Source: DASPJR01 sp035628505
GTDB lineage: Bacteria > Planctomycetota > SZUA-567 > H5-PLA8
Length of the DNA stretch: 64,000 nucleotides
Assembly: GCA_035628505.1 (NCBI GenBank)
Contig: DASPJR010000067.1
Coordinates: 62,001 to 126,000, forward strand
Direction of reading: 5' to 3'
Shown: one piece after another, positions 23,738 through 32,157 of the stretch
Position numbering within the stretch: the first letter of the stretch is position 1
How the letters are laid out: each line of letters starts with the position of its first letter
The notes under the pieces: model-generated
What the model was told of the DNA's origin: nothing
The model's database searches: none
What the model saw: only the letters and a program-made list of their open reading frames with translations
Program-made: the position numbers and the translations under genes

Positions 23738-23875
23738 ACAACTTAACCACAGAGGCGCAGAGAACACGGAGGTTCACAGAGAACGATTTTTTTGGATTTG
23801 CTGTTGAGCCAGTCCCATATTCTAAAACTTCTCTGCGCTTCTCTGCGTCCTTTGTGCCTCTGTGGTGAAGTCGTG
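23738..23875. repeat. Inverted repeat of CACAGAGGC / GCCTCTGTG nonamers
   Basis: Left arm TTAACCACAGAGGCGCAGAG with further units, right arm CTTTGTGCCTCTGTGGTGAA. The arms are tandem 9-bp units and the interior is AT-rich. Confidence 0.9.
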
Positions 23876-23950
23876 TTTACGCGCTTGGGTAAAGTCGGCT
23901 TGTTGGTACCCCGCTGTCCTTGGCGTCCTGGTGCCTTGGCATTTTTACCC

Positions 23951-23992
23951 CGGCTCCCCTTCCCTCCCAGGGAAGGGGCTGGGGGTTAGGTC
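23951..23992. repeat. GC-rich palindrome CCCCTTCCCTCC / GGAAGGGGCTGG
   Basis: CGGCTCCCCTTCCCTCCCAG followed by GGAAGGGGCTGGGGGTTAGGT. It is the third copy of the family at 19151. Confidence 0.8.
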
Positions 23993-24000
23993 CACCGCAT

Positions 24001-24034
24001 AAAAAAGCGGAGCGCCCTTAAAAGAACGCTCCGC
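24001..24034 (-). terminator. Terminator of the ribosomal superoperon
   Basis: On the minus strand, GCGGAGCG, a 12-nt loop and CGCTCCGC are followed by TTTTTT. It lies 33 bp after the rplQ stop and marks the end of the S10-spc-alpha transcript. Confidence 0.85.
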
Positions 24035-24066
24035 CTGAACTGCTCTGAATTGTCTGTCGCGAACGC

Positions 24067-24627
24067 TTACTTCTGCTCGCCGCCTTCGGCCGCGGGTGCT
24101 GCCGGCTTGGCTTCAGTCTTCGGCGCGGCGGCCTTGGCCTTCGGCTTCTTGCTCTTGCGCTGCTTCTGGCTCTTTTCGCGCGGCTTCACTTCGGCCTCGC
24201 AGAGTTCCCAGAGCACCAGCGTCGAGTTGTCGCCCAGGCGCGTGCCGTAGAACTTCGAGCGGTTGAACTTCTGGCCGCGCGGCAGGTCGACCTGAGCCTG
24301 GCGAATCGTCGTCGGCAGGCGCAGGATGCGGGTGTAGCCGCCGGTGCGCGCCGCAAAGCGTTCCTTCAGTTCCGAGAAGATCTTCTTCACGGCCTTCTTG
24401 GCCGCGGAAGTCGATCCCAGTTCGGAGATGGCCAGGCGCCGGTGGTGCGGCGTGTCCTTCTTGCCGAGGGTGATCAACCGTTCGGCGATCGGCTTGGCAG
24501 CCTTGGCCTTCTGGATGGTCGTCCGGATGCGGCCGTGCTCAACCAGGTTCATGACCATATTCCGCATCGTCGCGGCGCGGTGTCCGGACTTGCGGCTCAG
24601 GCTGCTGACTGCACTCATGTGACGCAT
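24067..24627 (-). CDS. rplQ: 50S ribosomal protein L17
   Basis: Large-subunit protein near the exit tunnel. The 186 residues begin MRHMSAVSSLSRKSGHRAAT, and the family motifs HR, MRNMV and HGRIRTT follow. The usual protein ends near 120 residues; here a Lys/Ala/Pro-rich tail of about 45 residues (KQRKSKKPKAKAAAPKT...) is added. GAGG precedes the start. It is the last gene of the superoperon, separated from rpoA by a palindromic repeat and followed by the terminator. Confidence 0.97.
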   Translation of the reverse strand: MRHMSAVSSLSRKSGHRAATMRNMVMNLVEHGRIRTTIQKAKAAKPIAERLITLGKKDTPHHRRLAISELGSTSAAKKAVKKIFSELKERFAARTGGYTRILRLPTTIRQAQVDLPRGQKFNRSKFYGTRLGDNSTLVLWELCEAEVKPREKSQKQRKSKKPKAKAAAPKTEAKPAAPAAEGGEQK

Positions 24628-24640
24628 TGTATTACCTCAG

Positions 24641-24736
24641 TCTAAGAGTCGGGTGTCGGGTGTCGGGAGTCGAGGATTCCTGGAGCAGGAGCCGCTTCAC
24701 GACTCCCGACTCCAAGACTCCAGACTCAAGACTCAA
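24641..24736. repeat. Inverted repeat of GAGTCGG / GACTCCC heptamers
   Basis: Left arm GAGTCGGGTGTCGGGTGTCG, right arm CGACTCCCGACTCCAAGACT continuing with further GACTC units. The arms are tandem 7-mers. It fills the rpoA-rplQ gap. Confidence 0.9.
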
Positions 24737-25791
24737 ACACCAGCGTTCGCTTCTTCCGTGACTTCCATTCCGAACGACAGTCCCATGTCGCCCAGCTTCT
24801 TCTTGATTTCTTTCAGGCTGGTCTTGCCGAAGTTCTTGATCTTCAGCACGTCGCCTTCGGCCATGCGCACCAGGTCGCCAAGCGTCTGGATGTTCGCGGC
24901 GGCCAGGCAGTTCTCGGCGCGGACGGACGGCTCGAGCACGCTGACGGGCAGCTTGAGCTTGTCGCGCAGTTCCTTGACGCCCTGTTCCTGGCCCGTTTCC
25001 AGTTCGCCGATTGCGGCTTCGACGCCGGTGGATTCCACCTGCTTGCCGAGTTCGAAGTACTTGACGAACGGATTGAAATGCTTGCGCAGGATCGTCGAGG
25101 CTTCAACCAGCGCCATCTCCGGCGTGATCGTTCCGTCGGTCCAGATTTCCAGGACCAGGCGGTCGAAGTCGGTCTGCTGTCCGACGCGGGTGTTCTCGAC
25201 CTTGTAGCGCACGCGGCGGACCGGCGTGTAGATGCTGTCGATGGGAATCGTGCCGATCGACTGATCCGGCGTGATATTCTCTTCAGCGGTGCGGTAGCCG
25301 CGGCCCTTGCGTGCCTGCATCTCGATGTTCAGCGTCACGTCGTCGGTCAGGTTGCAGATCACCAGGTCCGGGTTGACGATCTCGAAGCGCTCGTCGCGGA
25401 CGATGTCGCCGGCCTTGACCGGGCCCTTCGTCTTGCGCTCGAGCTTCATCGTGATCGGCTCGTCGGTGAAGAGCTTGAGGCGCAGTTCCTTGATGTTCAG
25501 CACGACGTCGGTGACGTCTTCGTACAGGCCGGGAATGGCCGTGAATTCATGGGAGACATGCGACGTCTTGGGCTTGCCGTCCTCACCCTTGTGAGTGACC
25601 TCGACGCGCACGGACGAAACGGCCGCGCCTTCAAGGCTGGAGAGCAGCACGCGCCGCAGCGAGTTGCCGACAGTGACGCCATAACCGCGCTCAAACGGCT
25701 CGGCGAAGAATTTGCCGAAGCGCTCGTTTGCGGTTTCTTTTTCCTGGGTTACGTGGGTTGGAAGTTCAAATCCGCGCCAGCGAATACGCAT
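24733..25791 (-). CDS. rpoA: RNA polymerase alpha subunit
   Basis: Scaffold of RNA polymerase assembly and contact for upstream promoter elements. The 352 residues start at ATG 25791 (MRIRWRGFELP) behind GAGG; the open frame extends 44 codons upstream without family match. The NTD has GNSLRRVLLSSLEG. The CTD has AANIQTLGDLVRM and LKIKNFGKTSLKEIKKKL. The MRIRWRG opening resembles planctomycete RpoA. It lies between rpsD and rplQ as in most bacteria, with repeat-bearing gaps on both sides. Confidence 0.98.
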   Translation of the reverse strand: MRIRWRGFELPTHVTQEKETANERFGKFFAEPFERGYGVTVGNSLRRVLLSSLEGAAVSSVRVEVTHKGEDGKPKTSHVSHEFTAIPGLYEDVTDVVLNIKELRLKLFTDEPITMKLERKTKGPVKAGDIVRDERFEIVNPDLVICNLTDDVTLNIEMQARKGRGYRTAEENITPDQSIGTIPIDSIYTPVRRVRYKVENTRVGQQTDFDRLVLEIWTDGTITPEMALVEASTILRKHFNPFVKYFELGKQVESTGVEAAIGELETGQEQGVKELRDKLKLPVSVLEPSVRAENCLAAANIQTLGDLVRMAEGDVLKIKNFGKTSLKEIKKKLGDMGLSFGMEVTEEANAGV

Positions 25792-26094
25792 AGTGAGTCC
25801 TCGCGTCCTCTTTAACAACGCCGGATGCAGAATCGCTTCGGACTGCCGGGCTAGAGGTAGCGCCCAGGCCGATGCGGGGGTGACTCTGCAACTTGAACGC
25901 AGCCAATCGCGTGCGTTCGTCAAGGCTCCGGCCCTTCACCGCCCTCGCGCGGCATGCGGTACCGGAGCCCTCGTCTTTTGTACCGCAGGCATCTTGCCTG
26001 CGAGACACATCTGTTCTTTTCTGTCATTCGTCATTTGCAAACGCATTGCAACACGCTTGCGGCAAATGCCCACTGACCAATGACAAAGGACCAA
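25792..26094. other. 303-bp rpsD-rpoA gap with hairpins
   Basis: No gene is supported. It holds the hairpin GCAGGCATCTTGCCTGC (25985-26001) and a heptamer palindrome (26022-26097): GTCATTCGTCATTTG on one side, GACCAATGACAAAGGACCAA on the other. Confidence 0.7.
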
Positions 26095-26097
26095 TTA
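26022..26097. repeat. Inverted repeat of GTCATTN / GACCAAT heptamers
   Basis: GTCATTC GTCATTT on the left and GACCAAT GACAAAG GACCAAT on the right are two arms of 7-bp units. The right arm touches the rpsD stop codon. Confidence 0.75.
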
Positions 26098-26721
26098 CTT
26101 CGACAACAGTTCGATGATCAGCTGTTCCTGGATCGGGATCGAGACGTCTTCACGCGTGGGCATGCCGACGATCTTTCCGCCCAGGTTGTCGTTCTCGGCG
26201 GCGATCCACGACGGGCACTGCCGGCCCTTCGTTTCATCCAGGCGCGAGCGGACACGCTTGCTGCTCTTTTCGCGCGTGCGCGTCTTCACTTCATCGTTCA
26301 CTTCAACCAGGTAGCTGGGAACATTCACGCGGTGGCCGTTGACGTTGATGTGGCCGTGCGTAATGAGCTGGCGCGCTTCGGCGCGGCTGGCAGCCCAGCC
26401 CAGCTTGAAAACAACGTTGTCCAGGCGGCGCTCGAAGAGGGTCATCAGCGTTTCGCCGGTATTTCCCTTGGAGCGGGAGGCTTCGGCGAAGTAGCGGCGG
26501 AACTGTTCTTCCATCACGCCGTAGAAGCGCTTGACTTTCTGCTTTTCGCGCAGGCCTTCGCCGAACGAGGAGACCTTGCCGCGGCGGAAGCTGACCTGGC
26601 CGGGCGGATAATCGCGGCGGGCGATCGCGCACTTTTCGGATTCGCAGCGGATGCCTTTAAGGAAGAGTTTCATGCCTTCGCGGCGGCACAGCCGGCACTT
26701 TGGACCTGTATACCTGCCCAT
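26095..26721 (-). CDS. rpsD: 30S ribosomal protein S4
   Basis: Primary 16S rRNA binding protein of the small subunit. The 208 residues start at ATG 26721 (MGRYTGPKCRLCRREG) behind GGAGAAGG; an in-frame ATG 30 nt upstream has no family match. The N-terminal zinc-ribbon cysteines CRLC and CESEKC are retained. The S4 domain RLDNVVFKLGWAASRAEARQ is intact. Order rpsK-rpsD-rpoA is canonical. Confidence 0.98.
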   Translation of the reverse strand: MGRYTGPKCRLCRREGMKLFLKGIRCESEKCAIARRDYPPGQVSFRRGKVSSFGEGLREKQKVKRFYGVMEEQFRRYFAEASRSKGNTGETLMTLFERRLDNVVFKLGWAASRAEARQLITHGHINVNGHRVNVPSYLVEVNDEVKTRTREKSSKRVRSRLDETKGRQCPSWIAAENDNLGGKIVGMPTREDVSIPIQEQLIIELLSK

Positions 26722-27045
26722 TCGTTTTCCTTCTCCGTGGCTGTGGCGCAAGCTTTAGCTTGCGAACACCGCCCACGCTGTGAGCGTCGCTAGTATTCAA
26801 ACGCTCTGCGCATTGTCGTTATTCCGGCCGCCGTCAAAACGGCTCGTCTTCTCTGTTCCAGAATCGAGAGTGCGGAAGACGCGACGCGCTGAAACCGGTC
26901 GCAGCTCTCGATCAATCGTTCTTGTTGCTCCACATCACGCTGAAAACTTTTGCACGTGATGTGGTTTACCACTCTGTTCCATGACTTGAAAAGCCTGCGT
27001 TACAAATCTGTCCAGAAACGCACGTTGTGTGCGCAGCGATCCAGA
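26722..27045. other. 324-bp rpsK-rpsD gap
   Basis: Unusually long for this part of an alpha operon. It holds a GCAAGCTTTAGCTTGC hairpin (26741-26768 region, relative of the element at 4522). A leftward 60-codon open frame (26790-26972, MVNHITCKSFQRDVEQQ...) lacks a ribosome site and recognisable relatives; I do not call it a gene. Confidence 0.6.
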
Positions 27046-27429
27046 TCAGACGCGGCGGCGCTTGCGCGGACGGCAGCCGTTGTGCGGCAGCGGTGTCACG
27101 TCTTCGATCGCGCGAACCGTCAGTCCGGCGGCCTGCAGACCGCGGATGGCCGACTCACGGCCCGAACCGGGCCCCTTGACGCGGACTTCAACTTCCTTCA
27201 TGCCCATCTTCAACGCCTTTTCGGCGACGGCTTCAGCGGTGCGCTGAGCGGCGAACGGAGTGCTCTTGCGCGCGCCTTTGAACTTCACCGTTCCAGCCGA
27301 ATCCCAGCACAGCGTATCGCCGTCGGTGTCGGTGATGGAAATGATGGTGTTGTTGAAGGTCGCCTGAACGTGGGCGATACCGCGTGCCACGCTTCGCTTG
27401 ACCTTTTTCTTCTTGTATGCCTTCGCCAT
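27046..27429 (-). CDS. rpsK: 30S ribosomal protein S11
   Basis: Platform protein of the small subunit contacting mRNA near the E site. The 127 residues show HVQATFNNTIISITD, GARKSTPFAAQ, VKGPGSGRESAIR and the C-terminal DVTPLPHNGCRPRKRRRV typical of S11. Length and composition are standard. It is separated from rpsM by a heptamer palindrome of 70 bp and from rpsD by 324 bp. Confidence 0.98.
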   Translation of the reverse strand: MAKAYKKKKVKRSVARGIAHVQATFNNTIISITDTDGDTLCWDSAGTVKFKGARKSTPFAAQRTAEAVAEKALKMGMKEVEVRVKGPGSGRESAIRGLQAAGLTVRAIEDVTPLPHNGCRPRKRRRV

Positions 27430-27437
27430 GACTGAAA

Positions 27438-27507
27438 GTTCCTGGTCTCTAGTTTCTGGTTTCTGGTTCGTGGCTTCCGGTAACTAGAAACTAGAAACCG
27501 GAAACCC
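27438..27507. repeat. Inverted repeat of TTTCTGG heptamers (copy 2)
   Basis: Left arm CTAGTTTCTGGTTTCTGGTT, right arm ACTAGAAACTAGAAACCGGA. It fills the rpsM-rpsK gap. Confidence 0.92.
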
Positions 27508-27520
27508 TCAAACCGCCGTT

Positions 27521-27937
27521 TTAGCGCATTTCCTTGACTGACCGCTTGACGGCCACTGTCTTCTTCTTGCCTTTGCGGGTGCGCGCGTTGGTGCGTGTGC
27601 GCTGTCCACGGGCCGGCAGACCCTTGACGTGGCGTGTGCCGCGGTAGCTGCCAATCTTCTTCAGGCGCAGGATGGCCTGCTGAATCTTGCGGCGCAGGGC
27701 GCCTTCGACGGGGCCGGAGCGGCCGTCTTTGGTGACTTCATCGTTGTAGTTCTTGTCGATGAAAGCGGCGATGCGGGCGACTTCGTCGTCTTTCAGATCG
27801 CGCGCGCGCAGATCCGGGTTGACGCCGGTCTCCTTGAGAATCTGCTGGGCCCGGTACTTGCCGATGCCGTAAATGTACTGCAGCGAAATCTCGATTCGCT
27901 TTTCATTGGGAATGTCGACACCCATGATACGAGGCAT
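27521..27937 (-). CDS. rpsM: 30S ribosomal protein S13
   Basis: Head protein of the small subunit, bridging to the 50S and contacting tRNA. The 138 residues include MPRIMGVDIPNEKRIEISL, IYGIG, RDLKDDEVARI, GSYRGTRHVKGLPARGQRT and a basic tail ending in KRSVKEMR. It is slightly longer than E. coli S13. It follows rpmJ and precedes rpsK, the usual order, but with long repeat-bearing spacers. Confidence 0.98.
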   Translation of the reverse strand: MPRIMGVDIPNEKRIEISLQYIYGIGKYRAQQILKETGVNPDLRARDLKDDEVARIAAFIDKNYNDEVTKDGRSGPVEGALRRKIQQAILRLKKIGSYRGTRHVKGLPARGQRTRTNARTRKGKKKTVAVKRSVKEMR

Positions 27938-27950
27938 TGCTGAACTCCGT

Positions 27951-28040
27951 GGTTTCTGGTTCCTGGTTTCTGGTTTCTGGTTTCCCGTTTCGCGCAGCGG
28001 CTTCCGTTAACCAGAAACCAGAAACTCGAAACTAGAAACC
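27951..28040. repeat. Inverted repeat of TTTCTGG heptamers (copy 3)
   Basis: Left arm GGTTTCTGGTTTCTGGTTTC, right arm ACCAGAAACCAGAAACTCGA. It lies between rpmJ and rpsM. Confidence 0.93.
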
Positions 28041-28046
28041 AATCTC

Positions 28047-28160
28047 TTAGCCTTGTCTCATCTTGTGGCGCGGGTCGGTGCAGATAACCCGCAGGCGGCC
28101 TTTGCGCCGGACGATTTTGCAGTTTTCACAGCGGCGCTTGATCGATGGTCGTACTTTCAT
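28047..28160 (-). CDS. rpmJ: 50S ribosomal protein L36
   Basis: Smallest ribosomal protein, 37 residues, found by reading the gap between infA and rpsM. It begins MKVRPSIKRRCENCKIVRRK and ends HKMRQG. The zinc ligands are two Cys in CENC, one Cys in VICTDP and one His in PRHKMR, the zinc-binding form of L36. Position between infA and rpsM is canonical. The start is ATG 28158-28160. Confidence 0.97.
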   Translation of the reverse strand: MKVRPSIKRRCENCKIVRRKGRLRVICTDPRHKMRQG

Positions 28161-28264
28161 GACGAATGCAGCTCCTCTTCTTTATTACAGCACCTGAAAA
28201 TCAATCGCGCGCCCGGTCAGGCTCTTGTTTCGGCCCAGCCGGCGCGAGCATTTTCGTTCCACCA

Positions 28265-28480
28265 TCAGCCTCGGAAAACGATGCGGCCTTTGGTCAGATC
28301 GTAGGGGGACATTTCAATCGTAACTTTATCGCCCGGCAGAATCTTGATGAAGTTCATGCGCATCTTTCCCGACACATGAGCCAGGATAATGTGCCCGTTG
28401 GCGAGCTCCACCTTAAACTGGGTGTTCGGCAGCGCTTCCCGTACGGTAGCCTCCAAGCGAATCGGTTCTTCTTTTGCCAT
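28265..28480 (-). CDS. infA: Translation initiation factor IF-1
   Basis: Binds the 30S A site during initiation. The 71-residue OB-fold protein shows the family core LEATVREALPNTQFKVEL, ILAHVSGKMRMNFIKILPGD and the closing SPYDLTKGRIVFRG. Length is standard. It lies between map and rpmJ, the common order in spc operons that include secY-adk-map-infA. Confidence 0.98.
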   Translation of the reverse strand: MAKEEPIRLEATVREALPNTQFKVELANGHIILAHVSGKMRMNFIKILPGDKVTIEMSPYDLTKGRIVFRG

Positions 28481-28620
28481 ACACCCTTGCTAAATGCCAA
28501 TGCCCAACCCCGGTCGCCCCGTCCCTGAAGCGGCCGAGATATGGAAAGCCTAATCTTTTATCAAGACACCCCTACAGTGTCAACAATTATCCTTCAGTTT
28601 GTCCTGAAAATTGCTAGTTT

Positions 28621-28695
28621 CTGTGGCGCGAACTTTAATTCGCGCGGTTTTTCCCTTCGCACGCGCTTTTTCGCGAGCTGAAGCTCGCGCTACAC
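28621..28695. repeat. Inverted repeat, GTGGCGCGAACTTTAATTCGC family
   Basis: GTGGCGCGAACTTTAATTCG (28622-28641) and GCGAGCTGAAGCTCGCGCTA (28673-28692) form hairpins within a larger inverted arrangement. It sits just after the map stop codon. Confidence 0.8.
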
Positions 28696-29475
28696 TTAGA
28701 GCTTCGTCAAAATCTCAATCCGGTCGCTGAGCACTGCCACAGTGTGCTCAAAGTGAACCGATCTTCCGCCATCTTTTGTTCTGACTGGCCACTGCCCGGC
28801 GACAGAAACCACATCCGGGCCGCGCTCATTCACCATGGGCTCGACAGCCAGCACCATGCCCGGCTGCAGCGTCTTGCCCAGCAGCGGCAGCATGTCTTTA
28901 ACCGAGACGTAGTTGGGAACCTGGGGCTCTTCGTGCAGCGACTGGCCAACGCCGTGGCCGACATATTCTCGCACCACCGAAAATCCGCGCCCTTCCACCA
29001 GCGTCTGGATGGCCTTTGACAGCTCGCCCAGCTTTCCTCGCGGCTTCATGGCCTTGATGCCCGCGTACAGCGCTTCTTCGCCCGCGGCCATGAGTTTTTT
29101 CGCCTCGGCGTCCGGGGTTCCGACGCAGAACGTCCAGGCCGAATCTCCGATGTAACCTTCCTTGATGCAGCCAATGTCGATCGAGACCAGGTCGCCTTCT
29201 TTCAGCGGCTTGTCGTCCGGCAGTCCGTGCACGACCACGTCATTGACCGACGCGCAGATCGATGCGGGAAACGGCGTCTTGCCGGGAAACTGGTAGCCTT
29301 TGAACGGAGATTTCGCGCCGGCCTTCAGGAGCTGCTCGGCGACCAGGCGGTCAATCTGCCGCGTGGTCACGCCCGGCGCAACCATCTCGCCGATGAGCTT
29401 CAGGCACTGCGCGACGACGCGTCCGGATTCACGGATGAGGTTGACCTGGCGTTCGGAGTAAAGATTCTGTGCCAC
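28696..29475 (-). CDS. map: Methionine aminopeptidase, type I
   Basis: Removes N-terminal methionine from nascent proteins. The 259 residues hold all five metal ligands: Asp in SIDIG, Asp in GDSAWTF, His in YVGHGVG, Glu in LAVEPM and Glu in VHFEHTV. The sequence lacks the SH3-binding zinc extension of type Ic enzymes. It follows adk by 27 bp, the tightest spacing in this part of the operon, and precedes infA. Confidence 0.97.
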   Translation of the reverse strand: MAQNLYSERQVNLIRESGRVVAQCLKLIGEMVAPGVTTRQIDRLVAEQLLKAGAKSPFKGYQFPGKTPFPASICASVNDVVVHGLPDDKPLKEGDLVSIDIGCIKEGYIGDSAWTFCVGTPDAEAKKLMAAGEEALYAGIKAMKPRGKLGELSKAIQTLVEGRGFSVVREYVGHGVGQSLHEEPQVPNYVSVKDMLPLLGKTLQPGMVLAVEPMVNERGPDVVSVAGQWPVRTKDGGRSVHFEHTVAVLSDRIEILTKL

Positions 29476-29502
29476 TGCTATGCCTTGTTCTCTCTGCTGT
29501 GC

Positions 29503-30303
29503 TTACTTTTTCGCGCCGGCTTCTGGAGCCGCGTCGTCGGCGCCTTCAGCGTCCTTGTTTTCGGCGTCCTTCTCCGGCGCTGCGCTCTCGCTCTCTATCG
29601 CCTTGCGCCGCTGCGAATCACGATTCGGGCCGCGCTTGATCTTCGACACCGCGATCAGGATCTGCCCGGCCACTTCTTCCAGCGAGCCCTTACCGTTGAT
29701 TTCGACCAGCAGCCCTTTGCGCTGGTAATAATCGATCAGCGGCTCGGTGTCGTGCCAGTACTGCTGCTGGCGCACGCGGATCGTCTCCGGCCGGTCGTCC
29801 TCGCGGATGATCAGCGTCTTGCCGCAGTTGTCGCACTTGCCCTCTTCGCGCGGCGGTTTGCTCTTCAGGTTGTACACCGCGCCGCAGAGCGGGTCCGGGC
29901 AGCTGCGCCGCTGCATCAGGCGCTCCTGAACCACCTCGTCGGGCGTGTTGATCAGGATCACCTTGTCAATCTTCTCACGCCGCTTGGCGAGCACCTTCTG
30001 CAGCGCGTCGGCTTGGCGCATCGTCCGCGGGAAACCGTCGAGCACGTATCCGTTGGGCGATGTCTTCTTGGCTTCGTCGATCGCCTCGGCCACGACATTC
30101 ACGACCACTTCATCCGGCACGAGCCGCCCGGCCTGCATGAACGGCTTGACCTGCTGTCCGACTTCGGTGTTGTTCGCGACCGCTCCGCGCAACATGTCGC
30201 CGGTCGCCAGGTGCGGAATATCCAGCGCGTCACAAAGCCACTGCGCCTGAGTGCCTTTGCCGGCGCCGGGCGGTCCGAGGAGTACGAGGCGTTTTTCGGA
30301 CAT
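29503..30303 (-). CDS. adk: Adenylate kinase, zinc-LID type, with C-terminal tail
   Basis: Converts AMP and ATP to two ADP. The 266 residues show the P-loop GPPGAGKGTQ, the NMP-binding LATGDMLR, LDGFPRT, and a LID domain whose cysteines (SCPDPLCG, KCDNCG) would bind zinc. A tail of about 45 residues rich in Glu/Asp/Ala (ESESAAPEKDAENKDAEGAD...) follows the usual end; similar tails occur on neighbouring ribosomal proteins. It lies between secY and map as in many bacteria. Confidence 0.97.
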   Translation of the reverse strand: MSEKRLVLLGPPGAGKGTQAQWLCDALDIPHLATGDMLRGAVANNTEVGQQVKPFMQAGRLVPDEVVVNVVAEAIDEAKKTSPNGYVLDGFPRTMRQADALQKVLAKRREKIDKVILINTPDEVVQERLMQRRSCPDPLCGAVYNLKSKPPREEGKCDNCGKTLIIREDDRPETIRVRQQQYWHDTEPLIDYYQRKGLLVEINGKGSLEEVAGQILIAVSKIKRGPNRDSQRRKAIESESAAPEKDAENKDAEGADDAAPEAGAKK

Positions 30304-30336
30304 AGTCAGCCAGTCTTCACACGCTCATGAGAACGA

Positions 30337-30483
30337 CTTAACCACAGAGACGCAAAGAGCACGGAGTTCCACAGAGGTGAAAAAAGCTGAGAAGATACTC
30401 AGGGTGCGCTGCATCACAATTCATTACTTAAAAAGCTGTTCTCTGCGCTGCTCTGCGTCCTCTGCGCCTCTGTGGTAAAGTAG
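30337..30483. repeat. Inverted repeat of CACAGAGAC / GCCTCTGTG nonamers
   Basis: Left arm TTAACCACAGAGACGCAAAG, right arm CTGCGCCTCTGTGGTAAAGT. The loop region is AT-rich. It occupies the secY-adk gap. Confidence 0.9.
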
Positions 30484-30512
30484 TGTACTCCGTTCTTCTT
30501 TTTCATCAAAAC

Positions 30513-30540
30513 GGCGCGGGCTTTTTGCGCCCGCGCCATT
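30513..30540 (-). terminator. Strong hairpin after secY
   Basis: GGCGCGGGC (30513-30521) pairs with GCCCGCGCC (30529-30537), a 9-bp perfect GC stem. On the minus strand it is followed by GTTTTGATG, a weak U-tract. It could end or attenuate the transcript between secY and adk. Confidence 0.6.
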
Positions 30541-30571
30541 TTCAAAATCGCTACTGACGGCTTACCGCCGC

Positions 30572-31918
30572 TCAGCCCTTGCGTCCGCGGATGCGCATGC
30601 CGCCCTTCAGGAACCCGTCGTAGCGCTCCTGCAGCATGTGCGACTCGATGCGGTTGACCATGTCCAGCGCCACGCCGACGACGATCAGCAGTCCCGTACC
30701 GCCGAAGAAGTCGGAGATCGTGGGACTCACCGGCAGCGCCGCCTGGATGATCTGCGGAACTACCGCGATGACCGCGATGAAAATTGCGCCCGCCAGAGTG
30801 ATGCGATTCATAACCGACTCAAGATAATCGCGCGTGTCATTTCCAGGGCGGATACCTGGGATGAAGATATTCGACTGCTTGAAATTCTCCGCGTGCTCCT
30901 TCGGGTCGAACAGAACGGCCGTGTAGAAGTACGAGAAGAAGATAATCAGGAACAGATCAATCGAGACGTACAGGAATGAGCCGTGGGTAAAGAAGCCCAT
31001 GAAGCGCGCCCAGGTCTCGCCGAGCGGAACGCGGCTGAGAACCATCGGCAGCACCATCAGAGACTGTGCGAAGATGATCGCGATGACGCCGGAGGCGTTG
31101 AGCTTCAGCGGCAGGTAATGCTGCTGCTTGAAGCCCATCTGTGTGCGCCGCGCAGTCTGCATGGGTATGCGGCGGGTGGCTTCCGTGACGAACACGACAG
31201 CCATCACCATCAGCATGAAGAGCGCGAAGAGAATAAAGACTGTGTCCGGACCCACCGCCGACGAATTGGCGCGGTCCAGCGCCGGATCGAAGCGGCTGAC
31301 GATTTCCTGGATTGCGGCAGGCAGGCGCGAGACGATACCGATCTGGATGATCAGCGAGATGCCGTTGCCCAGGCCGAATTCATCGATCTGCTCGCCCAGC
31401 CACATCAGGAAGCTCGTGCCGGCTGTCAGCACGATGGCCGACGAGAAGAGGAAAAACAGGCCGGGATTGGTGACCATCGGCTGGCCGCCCGGGCGCTGCG
31501 ATTGCAGCGTCGAGCAGATGATCACAGCCTGGACGATACACAGCACGACGGCCGAATAGCGCGTCCACTGTGTGATCTTCCGGCGGCCGCTCTCGCCTTC
31601 CTTGGCCACTTTCTGCAGCGCCGGCACGATGGCCGTCAGCAGCTGAAAAATGATTGATGCTGAAATGTAGGGCATGATGCCCAGGGCGAAAATGGACATA
31701 TTCTTAAGTCCACCGCCCGAAAACATATCCAGGATCCCGAGGAACTCGCCGAAGCCGGTGCCCCTGTGGCTGTTGATCTGCGCCGTCACGGCATCCAGAT
31801 TCACGCCCGGCAGCGGAATAAACACGCCCACGCGCGCGAACACCAGGAGGCCCAGCGTCCACAAGGTCTTTTTTCGGAGTTCCGGGATCTTGGCGATGTT
31901 TGCGAATGCCGAAAACAT
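30572..31918 (-). CDS. secY: Preprotein translocase subunit SecY
   Basis: Channel subunit of the Sec translocon, about ten transmembrane helices in 448 residues. The start is ATG 31918 (MFSAFANIAKIPELRKK) behind AAGGGGA; the open frame runs 31 codons further up without match. Conserved parts include LGIMPYISASIIFQL, GLGNGISLII, RRIPMQ and the plug/pore region near the second helix. It follows rplO in the classical spc order and precedes adk after a terminator-like hairpin. Confidence 0.98.
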   Translation of the reverse strand: MFSAFANIAKIPELRKKTLWTLGLLVFARVGVFIPLPGVNLDAVTAQINSHRGTGFGEFLGILDMFSGGGLKNMSIFALGIMPYISASIIFQLLTAIVPALQKVAKEGESGRRKITQWTRYSAVVLCIVQAVIICSTLQSQRPGGQPMVTNPGLFFLFSSAIVLTAGTSFLMWLGEQIDEFGLGNGISLIIQIGIVSRLPAAIQEIVSRFDPALDRANSSAVGPDTVFILFALFMLMVMAVVFVTEATRRIPMQTARRTQMGFKQQHYLPLKLNASGVIAIIFAQSLMVLPMVLSRVPLGETWARFMGFFTHGSFLYVSIDLFLIIFFSYFYTAVLFDPKEHAENFKQSNIFIPGIRPGNDTRDYLESVMNRITLAGAIFIAVIAVVPQIIQAALPVSPTISDFFGGTGLLIVVGVALDMVNRIESHMLQERYDGFLKGGMRIRGRKG

Positions 31919-32029
31919 GCCGGTCCCCTTCTGTGAGTGACAAAGTCCTGAGTTCCAGTTCCAAGACGGAGAACGTCTCCGCTTAAACCCAGGCAAAACA
32001 AATATCCACAACTTTAAGGACGCACGACT

Positions 32030-32142
32030 TTACCACAGAGACTCAAAGAACGCAGAGCCGCACAGAGATTTTTTGAAACTAATTTAAAAAATCCCCTCTG
32101 TGAAACTCTGTGTCCTCTGTGTCTCTGTGGTAAAGTCGTGTT
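32030..32142. repeat. Inverted repeat of CACAGAGAC / GTCTCTGTG nonamers
   Basis: Left arm TTTACCACAGAGACTCAAAG, right arm CTCTGTGTCTCTGTGGTAAA. The AT-rich centre includes TTTTTTGAAACTAATTTAAA. It occupies the rplO-secY gap of 239 bp. Confidence 0.92.
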
Positions 32143-32157
32143 CAGTTCCTTCTTTAT

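Noticed and set aside
25792..25923. 44-codon upstream extension of rpoA
   Set aside because: MRIRWRG at 25791 is the family start with a good GAGG site; the extension has no match.
26790..26972. Small leftward frame of 60 codons in the rpsK-rpsD gap
   Set aside because: No ribosome site, no recognised relatives, overlaps repeat-bearing sequence.
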